Shown here in pieces: positions 53,026 to 64,000 of a DNA stretch of 64,000 nucleotides. Source of the DNA: Polytrichum commune (Eukaryota; Streptophyta; Polytrichopsida; Polytrichales; Polytrichaceae); contig OX485806.1 in NCBI GenBank assembly GCA_950295325.1, positions 20,398,001 through 20,462,000 on the forward strand, read 5' to 3'. The stretch's first letter is position 1, and the number at the start of each line of letters is the position of its first letter. The notes below the pieces were generated by a model, which saw nothing but the letters and a program-made list of their open reading frames with translations, searched no databases and was not told the origin of the DNA. Both the position numbers and the translations under genes were made by a program.

Positions 53026-56000
53026 CAAATTTATGATGCATTATTGTCACAAATGAATGAAATTCGGATGAGAGTGACAATTGCAACATCGGAAACCCAT
53101 ATATAGTGCCCTATTTTGCATTTTTACAAGGAATGGCAATCAACATGTGGTATGTATTATATTTAGGGATGTTGACACTACGCGGATTGACGGTTTCCAA
53201 TTACTGTAGTACCGATCGAGCAAGGCAAATAATAGAACCATTGACACTGAATGCAAGATGAGTTAGTGCATGCAGTGACCTCGAAACTTCTGATCCAAAA
53301 TGGAGTTCCGACCAGGAGTTTTGGCTCCAGGAATTCGCATGTCCAGCACGAAGGACGCGCATCCAACTTGAGACAGCCCTGGCTATGGTGCCTCACAGTT
53401 TGTCACACGCCTTCCACGAGAAAGGCCACTTCTTTGCATGCTACAGAGGCATTTATTTGAATGTGAGATTCCCATCTCCGTACGTAACCGACGCTCATCC
53501 AAGAGGAGAAGGGTTATCATAATTTGTCACAACTTGCTATTCGTGGAAGAAGGTGCGATGTCATTGACAAATTGAGCTCATGACCATGCGCTGCTCGATT
53601 ATGAGTGATTTTCAACTCGAGTAGGTGAATGACTCGCTGCTCCTTCCCTGTAGCTTGTTGTTCAAGCTCCTCTCCTTGGTTCTCTGGTGTAGATGATGGT
53701 GCCTCTGTTGTTAGCGTCCTGAATCGGACACTTGTTATTTTGGCTCTTGATTTTCAGCGGTATATAATCAGTCTACTTTGGTGGGTGAGAAATACATGGT
53801 GATGTTTGGGTTTGATGGAACGTTCTCTTGGATGCCTCTCGGCCTTACAAGGAGCAGGCTTGACTGAAGGAGAGTTGCCGAGACCGCAGTGGAGGAGTGG
53901 GCGAGACCGGAATGCAATTTGTAGATGTGACTTATGATTTTCATGTGACTAAAAGGATGGCATGAAAGATGCAAATGAACTTCTATGATGAATGTACTTC
54001 TTTATTAGGCCATAGTCTTTGCACGTGTATCACTGGATTTGGTTAACATATCCATAAGAGCATTGTATCTTAAGTCAATCAAATTAAGGAAAACCGAAAC
54101 AAGAGAAATATGGATAAAGGAACCAAGACTATGGACTCTTAGCGTGAACGGTCATCTGGCCTATTGTCTCATGCAAGAGATACTCGATACTTGCAATCGG
54201 AGGTGTCCATGTAAAAAGACTATGGTTTGACATGTCAATTAAAATAAGAGGTAAGGAAGGGTGGGTACCCTACGTGGATGACTACTGCATTTTCAAGTTA
54301 CACTAAAGAGGATAATTAACACAAGATTATTGACAACACGAATGTGATTTTGGCTTTGGTAAAGAGACAAAAATGGGATACTTTATGCAAGACTATTGAA
54401 AAATGCACCGCACAAGGTCCAATGAAAATGAACTCAGTGCCAGACTATTGCATAGGTGAATAATGTGAGATTGAGTGGCTGTCAAATGCATGTATTATGA
54501 TCGAGGGACTTCAAACCCTTGTCCTTGAAGGAATATATGAATTGTCAATCAACATCCTAAAAAACATGAAGTAAACTTATTTGAAACACCTAGATGATGG
54601 ACAATCATCTTCAAAATCTTCCCTGAGTGTTACCTTGGGTTTCTTTCTATCCAAAATCTACACTACACTCCATAATTAGGAGTTCTATCCATTGAGCTAT
54701 GACACGCTTCATTTTTGTGGGCGAGGTGGGAAACTTAGGAGGGGGCATGTGGTTGTGAGGTGCCAACCAACTTGTATGGTGGGTATTCTACAGTGAAAAG
54801 CCAATTCGGCAACATTTTTTACCTTTCCCCTGACCACTTTAGAGACATGACGCATTGTTGGCATTAAACTTGATTTTCATTGGCAAATGACCCATCTAGA
54901 ATTTGCTATGATGTCGTCCACTTACACAACATTGAATAATAAAACACGCCTATAACACCAGATTGAGAAGCGAAGAATCTTTGGTTCCCTAGCCTAGATC
55001 AACACCTTCCTTAACTACAATTTCAACGATTTCATATCCTTTGGTCCTTTTTTTTCTTTTCTTTTTGTTGGCACGTCCTAATTTGTAGTTGCTAACACAC
55101 TCAAACTTCTATGGCTTGGATTCCGCATAGCTAGAGGTCTCCACATTAGCCTCATTTACCTTAGTCCATAAAGGATCTCAATGTGAGAGAGGGCACTAAA
55201 AGTAGAATAACATAAACAATCTCCCATTGCTCATTAGTCACTCATTGAACCTATGCGGTGGAAGGTGTCCGTGGTGAGTAGGGAAATTTAAAGGACTCTC
55301 GAGCATGCACAACACAAAATAGAGCATGCACAACACAATATTTTGCTCAAAGAGAGGGAATTGTCGAATTTGAGTGTATGCCTCACTTATCCAACAAAGA
55401 AGTCTAAAATAGTGTGCGATCCAAAGGTTACTTATTGGAATTGCAAGCTTCAAAGATCCCCAAATCATTATAGTCAAAATCATTTGAGATGAATCAACCA
55501 CAAGCCTATATGGTTCAAGTTCTTCTGTTGGATGGATGAGAGGTACGCTAGTATGCGATAACTCCCTCTCCCAAGTCGGTTACTCATAAAAGTTAGAAAA
55601 CCACATGTGAACAAATATAGGGCACCTTTTATTTATTTTATGAGGTATTTGTTTGAACATTTTTGAGGAAAACAAACCCCGAATAAAATGTGAAACTCAT
55701 GTGTAAAAAAAAACACAGGGGTCAAATTATTGCTCATAGTTTCTTAAATTTTGAAAATAAAAAAGGGAGGAAATTACATCTACATGTGACAATTGCTTCT
55801 ATGTACGCAGGTATATTCAAATGAAAATAGTTCATTTCTATCCGCTATCATGGATGACTTTGTAAGACATGTTTCTTCCTTGTCATTTACAAGGCTCGTG
55901 CCTCTATGTTTTTGTGGTCTAACGTTCTCTTTCCCATGGCGCTATGCGTTTCTGCAGTGAAGTTGAATGCAGCTTATAGGGGTCAGGAGGTTTTTTTAAC

Positions 56001-57067
56001 AAACACACCCCTCAGTAAATTCAATGCACAATTTGTTTTAATCAACTGCACAATATCATTAAATAAATAAATTCATAATTGAAGGGGTCCCATGCACCAA
56101 ACTATCACCCATTTAATTACCTTCTAAAAGCATGCCATACATGAACACACGCTAAGTGACCGCCAGGGTTCCCTCTTGGTGTTCTACACCAAATTTTAAA
56201 CTAATAAAGTAGTGAGCTTAGGCCAAATACTTTCTAAGAAGGTTACTAACGTATGACGCTTCTAGACGTGCATTCTAAATGAACAGATGTGATACATTTT
56301 AGAAGATGTCGACCACTTTACAATCGATGCTTGTTTTAGGCTCACGAACCTTTATTGGGTCTCTTTGGATTTAAGACACACAATTTCTATGCACCAAACA
56401 ACACGCAATAATCCAAATGTAAATAAATAAATTACTAGCTATAGAACCACTCATTACGCATCCACTAGGAAAGTGAAAACATATTGAACTATTCTAAAAG
56501 CTTTTTAAACTTAGGTTGTCGACGCTCCCACTCCAAAAATGACATCAAAGACCCATTAATTCAGCGGTAGGACCCATTGAAAAAGTAACGGCCCTCAAGC
56601 TATAGGTGAATTGTTTTTACTAGAGCTCCTTCATTCTTTTAATGAAAGAAAGACCATGAAGCTACCAACCTCACTTTGTCACATAATATGCTTCACATCA
56701 ATGTGAAGAGATTTGGTTAAAAAATCCCCTACTTAATTAGTTTATAGTTGACTCATCCCCAACCGGATCCCCCTACTCAAAGAAAGTAATTTAGAGTCAA
56801 CTAAGGTCTTAAGTTAGAAACTACGACCTCTAAGTTAAACGATTCCGGTGATTCTCATGCGGCATGTCGGGAAGCCATAGCCTTACTTTTTGTATGAAAT
56901 ACAATTTAAACATATATACTTCCATTGACTCCCTACGTGTGTGAACGGGTCTACAGTGGAGTATGTACGAAATCGGAGATCCTCTTACTATTTACAAGGT
57001 TAAATTATCATCTCTTTAGTACACCATTAGAAAAAAAAATAAAAAAAATTGCATATCAGCTCCACTA
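53026..57067. other. Intergenic, old repeats only
   Basis: No supported gene. The stretch 53230-53940 is somewhat GC-richer, but frames are short. Parts of 54640-56680 are diverged relatives of the family B array: 55490-55560 matches 41765-41835 through 'tggttcaagtt.tt.tgttggatgg' segments, and 56520-56600 has 'ccaaaaatgacatcaaagac'. No terminal repeats were resolved. Confidence 0.45.
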
Positions 57068-57483
57068 CACCGTTTATGGTATTTAGTGTCACATGCGTAA
57101 TAGTGTCATGTACCATGTTTTGAGGTGTATGATAAGTTACACGAATGACCAATAACTTCATTATTAGTGTCACCCTCATGACACTTGGTGTTCAAGTGCG
57201 CTTACTAATCTTGCTGCACATTGAAATGAGAACATATGACATTTGTAATTAGTTTGCTCAACGATATCTTCCTTTGCATACTAAAACATGTGACTATCAT
57301 CTGAAATGTCTCAATACGCAATGCTAATGTCATAATGTAAATAACTTTCACTTTGAAAGAATTACTTATGTTGACGAATAGTATTGTATTGGCAAATAGC
57401 GGACGTGACACTTTGCAACCTAGAGGGATCTAGTTTAGGCCCTTCGCAAATGATGTATGTGACACTAAATACCATAAACGGTG
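57068..57483. mobile_element. TA-flanked MITE with long perfect TIRs
   Basis: 416 bp with inverted ends identical over about 26 bp, starting CACCGTTTATGGTATTTAGT at the left and its exact complement at the right. TA lies directly outside each end (57066-57067 and 57484-57485), as in Stowaway/mariner-type insertions. Non-coding. The inner TIR part, TTTAGTGTCAC, is also the outer motif of the MITEs at 17648, 18576 and 58598. Confidence 0.8.
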
Positions 57484-57485
57484 TA

Positions 57486-58597
57486 TTGGTCCTTGTGTTT
57501 CTACTTGTTTAAAGATCACTATGGACATTGTTGAGTTTGGGTTTTGGGTGCCTAAGGGCATCTCCACCATCATCATCACATCTTCCTCCAAGTCTTACTC
57601 CAAAATGTGCAGTAGTTTGTGGAATGTTAAGTGAATTAGGAGGCCTAACCTTTTTGCTTTTTGTTTTTTTGGCACAAATTGAAAATTCAATTGCAATAAG
57701 AACCCAAAATACAAGCAACCCGGCCGAAACTAGGAGGCCTAACCTTTACATGCTACAGCGAAATCTTTTCAAACCGCCTAAAACACAATTGTCCGATTCA
57801 ACAACTCATTAAAGAAAACCGGCACCTCTTATGGTAAATATGGATGGCATTTTTGTAACGTTAGGATAGTCCACACATTTTTTTCAGTTGTCCACTTGTC
57901 CAAAATTAGGAGATTACAACGTGAATGTGTACATTGGTATGATCATGTATATGTGATTGCCCGGACAAAATTTCACCTCTGCCTTTGGAATTTAAATTAT
58001 CATGGTAGAACACCACGATTACAACACTAATTGTTACCTTTTGTATAATATCATAATCCTTAAATGTATTAGGCAATTAACATGTGTGATCTTATCAACA
58101 AATTGAATTGTGTAAGGGTAATATATATCATGTTTGAATCACGGCGTGATGTACCACTAAGGACTAAATAAGGAGTCCTCACATTTCAAAAAGATCCTTG
58201 TTCAACAATATTAATGATTATAGTTACCAACCATAAATCAAATTTGATGACCATAAATACAATTATACTATGTCTTGATTATAAACCAACGCAAAGTTTA
58301 AAAACAAAGCTTGATACCTATTCAAAGGAGTGTCAAGGACTGTGGGAAAAGGGCATTGTGACTTTATTTTGGTACACCTTATCATGGTTGGACCCAATGT
58401 GAGGAGAGTACTTCCAAACATTAGAAGATATTGGACTAGAATAGATAACCCTCTATATTGCCACATCAAAAGAACTTTCCCTCTTTGTTTTGATCCCTCT
58501 AAATTTACTATGGCTAATATGAAGGAAGAAATGCAAGTGGGTGAAGTAGTGATTATTATGCCTCCACTTCCTTTTAAAGTACATTGTTATGGTCCTC
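57486..58597. other. Intergenic, no gene seen
   Basis: No supported gene. Overlapping open frames on opposite strands at 57509-57812 have no motif. Sequence near 57905-57970 is a diverged copy of 12515-12570. Confidence 0.4.
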
Positions 58598-58770
58598 ACT
58601 ATCACTTACTATTTGGAGTTACCAATGCTATAAATTTCTGCTAAGAATATAAGTTATTTATGTTGGATAATGTTCATGCAACCTATTTGATCTTTGTTGA
58701 TAAGGAAAAATGAAATGTATTGCAAGAAGTTATAGCATCATGAAATTCCAAACAATAAGTGTCACTAAAT
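58598..58770. mobile_element. TTAGTGT-family MITE, copy 4
   Basis: About 173 bp. The left end is ACTATCACTTACTATTTGGA and the inverted right end is TTAGTGACACTTATTGTTTG; both run into 'ttac.aatgctata' or a close variant. Non-coding. Confidence 0.65.
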
Positions 58771-58775
58771 GCACA

Positions 58776-59114
58776 CTAAACTCCGAAATATCACACTATA
58801 TCACATGGTATTAAGGAGTTATGTAGTGTTAACATGGATGCACAATAAAAGAGAATTAGTGTAGCATGTGACATTATGGAATAACACAAAGTCAACATTG
58901 CAAGAATGACATAACTAAAATGATGACAACGTGATGCATGCAAGAGTGCAATTTGAATTCTTTGGTGGTTTGTTTTAATGTCACAACACATGATATATGC
59001 GAAATATGATAACAAGGAGTGAGATTTGAACTGAGAACACCCTTTCCCTAGGGTTTCAGGATATAAGAGAAGGAGTGACAATAAGGAGGTTGATATTACG
59101 TAGTTTAGAGTGTA
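58776..59114. mobile_element. Non-autonomous element, copy 2 of 14641-15118
   Basis: Shares 'gtagtgttaacatggatg', 'ttagtgtagcatgtgacatt', 'gagtgagatttgaactgag', 'tttccctagggttt' and 'gttgatattacg' with 14641-15118, and is shorter in the middle. The left end 'acactaaactccgaaata' and the inverted right end 'acactctaaactacgtaa' are imperfect inverted repeats. It lies next to a TTAGTGT MITE. Confidence 0.65.
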
Positions 59115-61344
59115 CCATAAACGATGTAGTGGTGGAGGGAGACATGGTGGCAATGGTGGAGATACCCTCATGTGTTACAACAAGCACAAGTTGTGATGTA
59201 ACTTAATGGAACTTTATAGTTTATGCAACCCTAGGGAGCAAGCATGGTTAGTCATACAAAAAAAATGCACCAGTACACTAAGACCATAATTTTTTTGGTC
59301 AAATGCCTAAAAGTAGAAACAAAGTGTTAATTTTTTTTCATGGCACCCTTTATTGTTGTGTTAAGTACTCCAATATAGAATATCAAGATGAGCTCTTCAA
59401 ATTTTATCATTAAAATACTGCTCAAAAGATGAGGAATACATATGGTTTTGGGCATAGATTTCATGACCTTAAATACTTTGAAGTTTTTTTTTTTTTCATA
59501 TTCCTTGAATTCATTATAAACTTGAGGGCGCCGTTATAAAAACTTGTAGAAAAACATCAATGCAATGTAATCTTATCCTATTTTTTAATTTTTTTCTAAG
59601 ACAATTATGTGTTCAATATACCTACTTGCACACTACTTGCATCCTTTTAAAAGAATGTAGACTTTTCTTGGGAAAAAAATTTCAACATAAATCCCTTGGC
59701 TTTGTAGAAAAATGTGTTTCTCAAATGTTTAAGATTTTTCCTTCACAAGATTCAAAGTTAGTATATAGTTTTAAATTACTTTCACTTAAATCTATGCAAG
59801 GTAATGGAGTTGTGTACTTGGCCGTGCTTGTGAATCCTACCTCTTTACTATGACATGTTTGGGAAACAAGAAAACCATTGTGTTATCAAGGTGTCACATA
59901 TTCAATATAATGACAAATTGGGCCTCTTTGTCATACTAACGAGGTAACTTTATGAAAACATACATCAGATTTTTTCCACGTATACAAAATAAATATTCTT
60001 TCAAGTGTCTTTACAAATACAAATTTCTCTCATGAAATTTGTGTAGACATGAAGAAGGAATCAATAATCCATTGACGTTGCCGCTTCAAACTAGCAACAT
60101 AAATCTTATTGAGCTTCTCCAATATGGCATGTAGTTTCATTACATCTACGGGAGTAAACTCTAATAAGTTGTCCATAGAAAAATGTAGCTAGCAATTGAG
60201 CATGATGTCGAGCATCTACTAGTTTCAGAATAGGTGGAGGTCTCTCATCAACATCTGAAACATCCAAGGGCTTTGTATGAAGATCAAACACTAGGTGGTT
60301 GTATTCTCTATCTCAAGGCCATGTCAACCAACTCTGACATGCAATAATGAACTTCAACGATGTCTTCACCTTTCATTATCTTATAATCTTCAAATGCCAT
60401 CTCATATTGTCCAAGCTACAATTTTGATGTGAGGAGTGCCAAATCTTCAGACTCCTTGGCCAATCTCGACTTTTCTCTCTAGTCCTCATTAGCAACGTTT
60501 GCACTCCAATCGTGCGGAAAATTTCATGGTTTTCTCCAATAGTTTCGGAGAAACTGTGGATCCACATATGTCCAAACCTAATGCTCTTAGGTCCCAAGTT
60601 TCAAGCTCATTTTACAGTTTAATTAATATTATCCACATTTCATATGTGAAAGTTACATAACTATAAATATTAAATTCATAATCATATGTAGAACCCGCCA
60701 TATATGCATTTAAACCTCTATAATATGACATGTTGGGGGTGCAAAGTATCGTATTAACAATGCCACGATCATATCATTAAGGTAGATTTCAACTACACTA
60801 GGAAGTTTGGCTTACAAAATTTGTGTCTTTATATTTAGGTTGTCGTATTATGTGTTATCGAGTGTCGTATTAAAGAGGTCCGACTGTACTCTCATAAACA
60901 CCCAAGCAGTAAAGACGGAAAGAGTTAATGAAGTTTGGATTTGGAAGGGCCTAATGTAGGCCTTGTATTAGAAAGACAAAGTTCTATCGTGATTGGTGGG
61001 TTTGTCATTCTTTGGATTGCACTTACCCCTTGGCAATCAACTGCTAATCCCGGCTCTACTAGATAAGGTCTCACGGTTGGGATTAATAAGGGAGGAGTAC
61101 CTTAAACCGAGAAGTTAAAGTATTTGGCATACATGTGGCAGCCATATGAACCAAACAAAAATATTCCTTAAGAGTAGAAAAGAACGAGAACATGTCATCA
61201 AGGCCATTAAGGGGTCTCGATGCTCACATGGTGAACATTCTCAAAGCACTATGTACTTATTGTGCAAGATTTCGAGGGTGTTGGTTTTGGGTGTTGTCTT
61301 GGTTTAAGGTGGCCCTTACCTTAAAAGTTGACATTTGTCTAAGT
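59115..61344. other. Intergenic, no gene seen
   Basis: AT-rich with no supported gene. A 97-codon plus frame (59560-59853) begins in a T-rich tract and has no motif. Confidence 0.45.
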
Positions 61345-61664
61345 ACACTAAACATGATATTTAGTGTCACCAATTCTAATTGTCTTGCTCAATACTAATT
61401 GTAAACCATGGTGTGTAGTGTCACCAACACTAAATGTTAACCCAACATTATTCGTCATTTGTTGTAGATTTTTTTGGGGGATTATATATAGATGTATGGT
61501 GTTGCAATTATTGTCACTTACCAAGTGATTTTGCATCTAAATTTCAATCGTCCATGACAATATTTGTTCACTTATACATAAGAAGTGTTGTACGAAAAGT
61601 TACCGTAGTGACATAAAATACATTATGACACTAAATATCATAATTAGTGTAGTTCAAGGCCTTT
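61345..61664. mobile_element. MITE-like repeat with palindromic ends, copy 2
   Basis: A diverged copy of 5866-6243. It begins 'acactaaacatgatatttag' and ends 'atcataattagtgtagtt', and keeps 'gtcaccaattctaat', 'accaacactaaatgtt', 'ttgggggattata', 'cataagaagtgtt' and 'agtgacata' in order. Confidence 0.72.
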
Positions 61665-62863
61665 CTTAACTAAGGTAGAGGGTTCTAAAATCAACACCTA
61701 TAAATGCCTCCCAATCACCAATACTCTACTAGAGTGGAGATGCCTATAACTAATCACTTGAGACATTTTGCACCATATCTAGAGAAGTATAAGGCGGTGC
61801 AAAAATTTTCCATGTAGGAAGATATAAATCATGAGGATTGCAAAAAGAATCGGTAAGTTTATTCCTTACTTTGAAAGTAATGTGAATTGATTGAAGCCAA
61901 AAGTTAGCCCCAACATATTACCAATGTCTAGAGTATGTCATACCTACTCATTTTGATTCATTTGGGACAAATTCCTCCCCACTTTGGCTGTCAAAACCAT
62001 GGACATGTGTCATGGCATTATTGACTCCATGATGATACCATACCCGAAGTTGGAGGTGTAGATTTTCACATGTGGAATTTACATATCCACTAGAACATGT
62101 TGGCATCTACATTTCCTCTAACATTTGGTGGGCAAGTGGCCTACATGGAAAATAACCCTTTGAAACATTAAAATGTGGAACTTTATTACTAACAACCCAT
62201 GAAATGGAATTACCAAAATCAGTCCCATCATCATTGAAATTATGGCACCCTATAGATCTATGATGGGGTCTTGATCGGGAATAGGTTCCTCTATTCTACC
62301 TTCAACCGTTCCCCATGGAAAGAAGTGCCTCGGCCCACAAAGTGACAGGTTTAGGTGTCATTAGTGGCACCACCACATACCGGCCTCCACTAACTCCATA
62401 TAGGGTAGGTAAGGGGTTCACTTTATCTCGAATCTCTTCAAATGGGTTTAGGGTGGCTTGTCAATGCCTATTCTAGCCATTCTCTTCACATAGAGGAATG
62501 GCTCAAGCCCACAAAGCCAAGGGGGTCGGTTATGGGTAGCAAGGGAGAGTTCTACAACCGAACCGGGTGGGATCATGGAGGTGGCCATGTTAGGCTTTGA
62601 TCTAGCTTGGGTCTAGTACCCAACTCTGTTGTGTTGGTTCTAGGCAATCTTGTGTTGATTTTGGGCAAGGAAGGTGGGGGTCCTCATCATATGCAAGATT
62701 GTCATACACAGGGCTTAGGGATTGGTTTAAGGAAGCTAGTGGTTTTGAATTTGAATATTCATCAAATATTCAATTGAGGCTAAAAATATATTTATCTCTT
62801 TATACCTATGTTTCGCCCAAAGGCTAATATGAATAAAAATATGTATTATATCAACCATGTAGC
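61665..62863. other. Intergenic, MITE fragment
   Basis: No gene. A right-end fragment of the GGGTGAG-type MITE lies at about 62120-62160 ('ggtgggcaagtggcctacat'). Confidence 0.45.
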
Positions 62864-63794
62864 CATATATACCGTAGGTTCATAGCTGGTTCGACACAAA
62901 ATAATTCTAAAAATAGATGCCAAAATTTTGGAATATTATTGGCATTTTTTGCCGAATATAAAATTAATTATTTTTCAAAATTGCTGAAAAGTAAGAAATT
63001 TTTACTTCTCACTAAAGTTGTACTTATAGTGGAAGCATATGTGAATTTTGAAAGAGAGAAGGTGCTCCTTTTGTAATCAAGCTCACTTACATTAGTCCAC
63101 AAAGAATATGGGTTAAGAAGTAGCAAGACTCTAGGTGAGGCTTTTCAAATATGTTGTACACAAATTTTTGGAGTCCAATTGAGCATAGAAGATGAAGATT
63201 TATAGAATTTTGTCCAACTAACAAAAGTTGAGAAATCAATCCTTCTTCCACTTCCAACAAGTTTTGTGTCAAAATAAGTCTTTATGCAAAAGATATGGAC
63301 AAAACATTGCAGCTTCCATAACAGTTTTTTGGAGCTCATTTGTGCATAGAAGATCAACTTTTTTGGAATTTTGTTGGTCTAAGAAAAGTTTAGAAATCAA
63401 GTAATCTTTCACCTCCAACAAATTTTATGTCATTTGAAGACTCTATGCAAAAGTTATGCGTGTTATAAAAATGAAGTCTAACTCGGTGCTTCACCTCAAA
63501 GTTTACATATCCCATATGCATTGTTGAACACAACTCCACTCTACTTGCATAAAGCACAGAGCATTCTCAACTCTTTACTCACATCCTACTTGTCATTCAA
63601 TGCAAGAGAGATGTACAAGATATAAGCTTAAATAGAAAATTAAAAATGAATTTAAGCCAAATTTTTAAAAATTAAAAGAGAAAATTGCTGAAAATATGAA
63701 TATACTATTTTAAGGTGCCGAACCTACTTTTTGAACTTTAATTAATTATTCGGCTAACATGTGTCGAACCAGCTATGAACCTACGGTATATATG
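62864..63794. mobile_element. Non-autonomous DNA element with perfect 35-bp TIRs
   Basis: The 35 bases at 62864-62898 (starting CATATATACCGTAGGTTCAT, ending TCGACACA) are the exact reverse complement of 63760-63794. A TA duplication inside the outer 'tata' is possible. The 930-bp body is AT-rich and non-coding and has an internal direct duplication of about 140 bp (63160-63297 and 63320-63462). Perfect ends in an otherwise decayed neighbourhood suggest a young insertion. Confidence 0.8.
63160..63462. repeat. Internal direct duplication in the TIR element
   Basis: Two copies of about 140 bp share 'tttttggag.ccaatt' or a variant, 'gcatagaagat', 'gaattttgt', 'gagaaatcaa', 'tccaacaa.tttt.tgtca' and 'tatgcaaaag.tatg'. 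They are diverged, unlike the TIRs that enclose them. Confidence 0.65.
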
Positions 63795-64000
63795 CAATAG
63801 CTTAAAGTGTTGGTTTAAGCACCACAAAAATTGGTACATATTTGATCATCAACATGATCCCTAGCATGACTAGGACGGTGGACAAACAACAAGGGTACCT
63901 CCTAGGAAACTACATGTTTTACTATTCCCAAGTATGGGTTCCGGCATGCTATGGCAAAGAAGTCACATTTATGTGGTCCATTCGGCACAAGGTGGTAGCA

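Noticed and set aside
53808-53850. Plus-strand reading GTFSWMPLGLT, resembling a reverse-transcriptase MPFGLT motif
   Set aside because: The downstream NAP and fingers/palm residues are missing and a stop follows soon after. A chance or very decayed match.
1-64000. CRISPR array, tRNA gene, or plastid/mitochondrial insertion
   Set aside because: No regularly spaced identical repeats, no tRNA fold with boxes A and B, and no organelle gene sequence recognised by eye; a tool-based scan could still find a small one.

Overview
This window is nuclear DNA of a land plant. It is AT-rich and repeat-rich, carries a multi-exon plant-type DA1 gene and a plant-specific DUF688 gene, and is otherwise mostly decayed transposons and miniature inverted-repeat elements (MITEs). 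The species cannot be fixed from the sequence; the repeat load suggests a large genome. No rRNA array, tRNA gene, CRISPR array, operon or organelle insertion was seen.

Layout. 1-18,780: no convincing gene; a tandem duplication at the left edge, several MITEs and long AT-rich stretches. 18,780-24,230: a GC-rich island, then two degenerate tandem arrays; this stretch may hold the promoter, first exon and leader intron of the next gene. 24,253-31,921 (+): DA1 in 11 coding exons whose splice sites join into one 566-residue frame with N-terminal motif, UIM, LIM domain and HExxH peptidase domain. Its introns hold repeats, including a clear 5S rRNA-like sequence in the first. 34,400-35,610: ambiguous coding remnants. 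35,678-38,590 (-): a 970-residue DUF688 protein with an upstream TATA box.

39,190-43,100: an array of diverged copies of one repeat. 43,130-47,100: the most unusual segment, a GC-rich island saturated with TCCGG/CCGGA inside and outside a 690-codon element-type ORF read leftward. That ORF has its own TATA box, a cluster of nine AACGG cores upstream, twin hairpins with a compensatory change in the leader, and hairpins plus an AATAAA downstream. 47,303-49,749: a nearly complete pogo/Tigger-like DNA transposon with TIRs and a single-frame transposase broken by exactly three nonsense codons, each one C-to-T change from a sense codon. 49,750-64,000: no gene; more MITEs, including a second copy of the Tourist-like element at 3,721 and an element with perfect 35-bp inverted ends.

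The genes do not form a pathway. DA1 is a growth-restricting ubiquitin-regulated peptidase, the DUF688 protein has unknown function, and the rest is mobile-element biology. Best candidates for something undescribed: the TCCGG-saturated unit with its structured leader, and the 5S-like insert in the DA1 intron. All boundaries and counts were made by eye.
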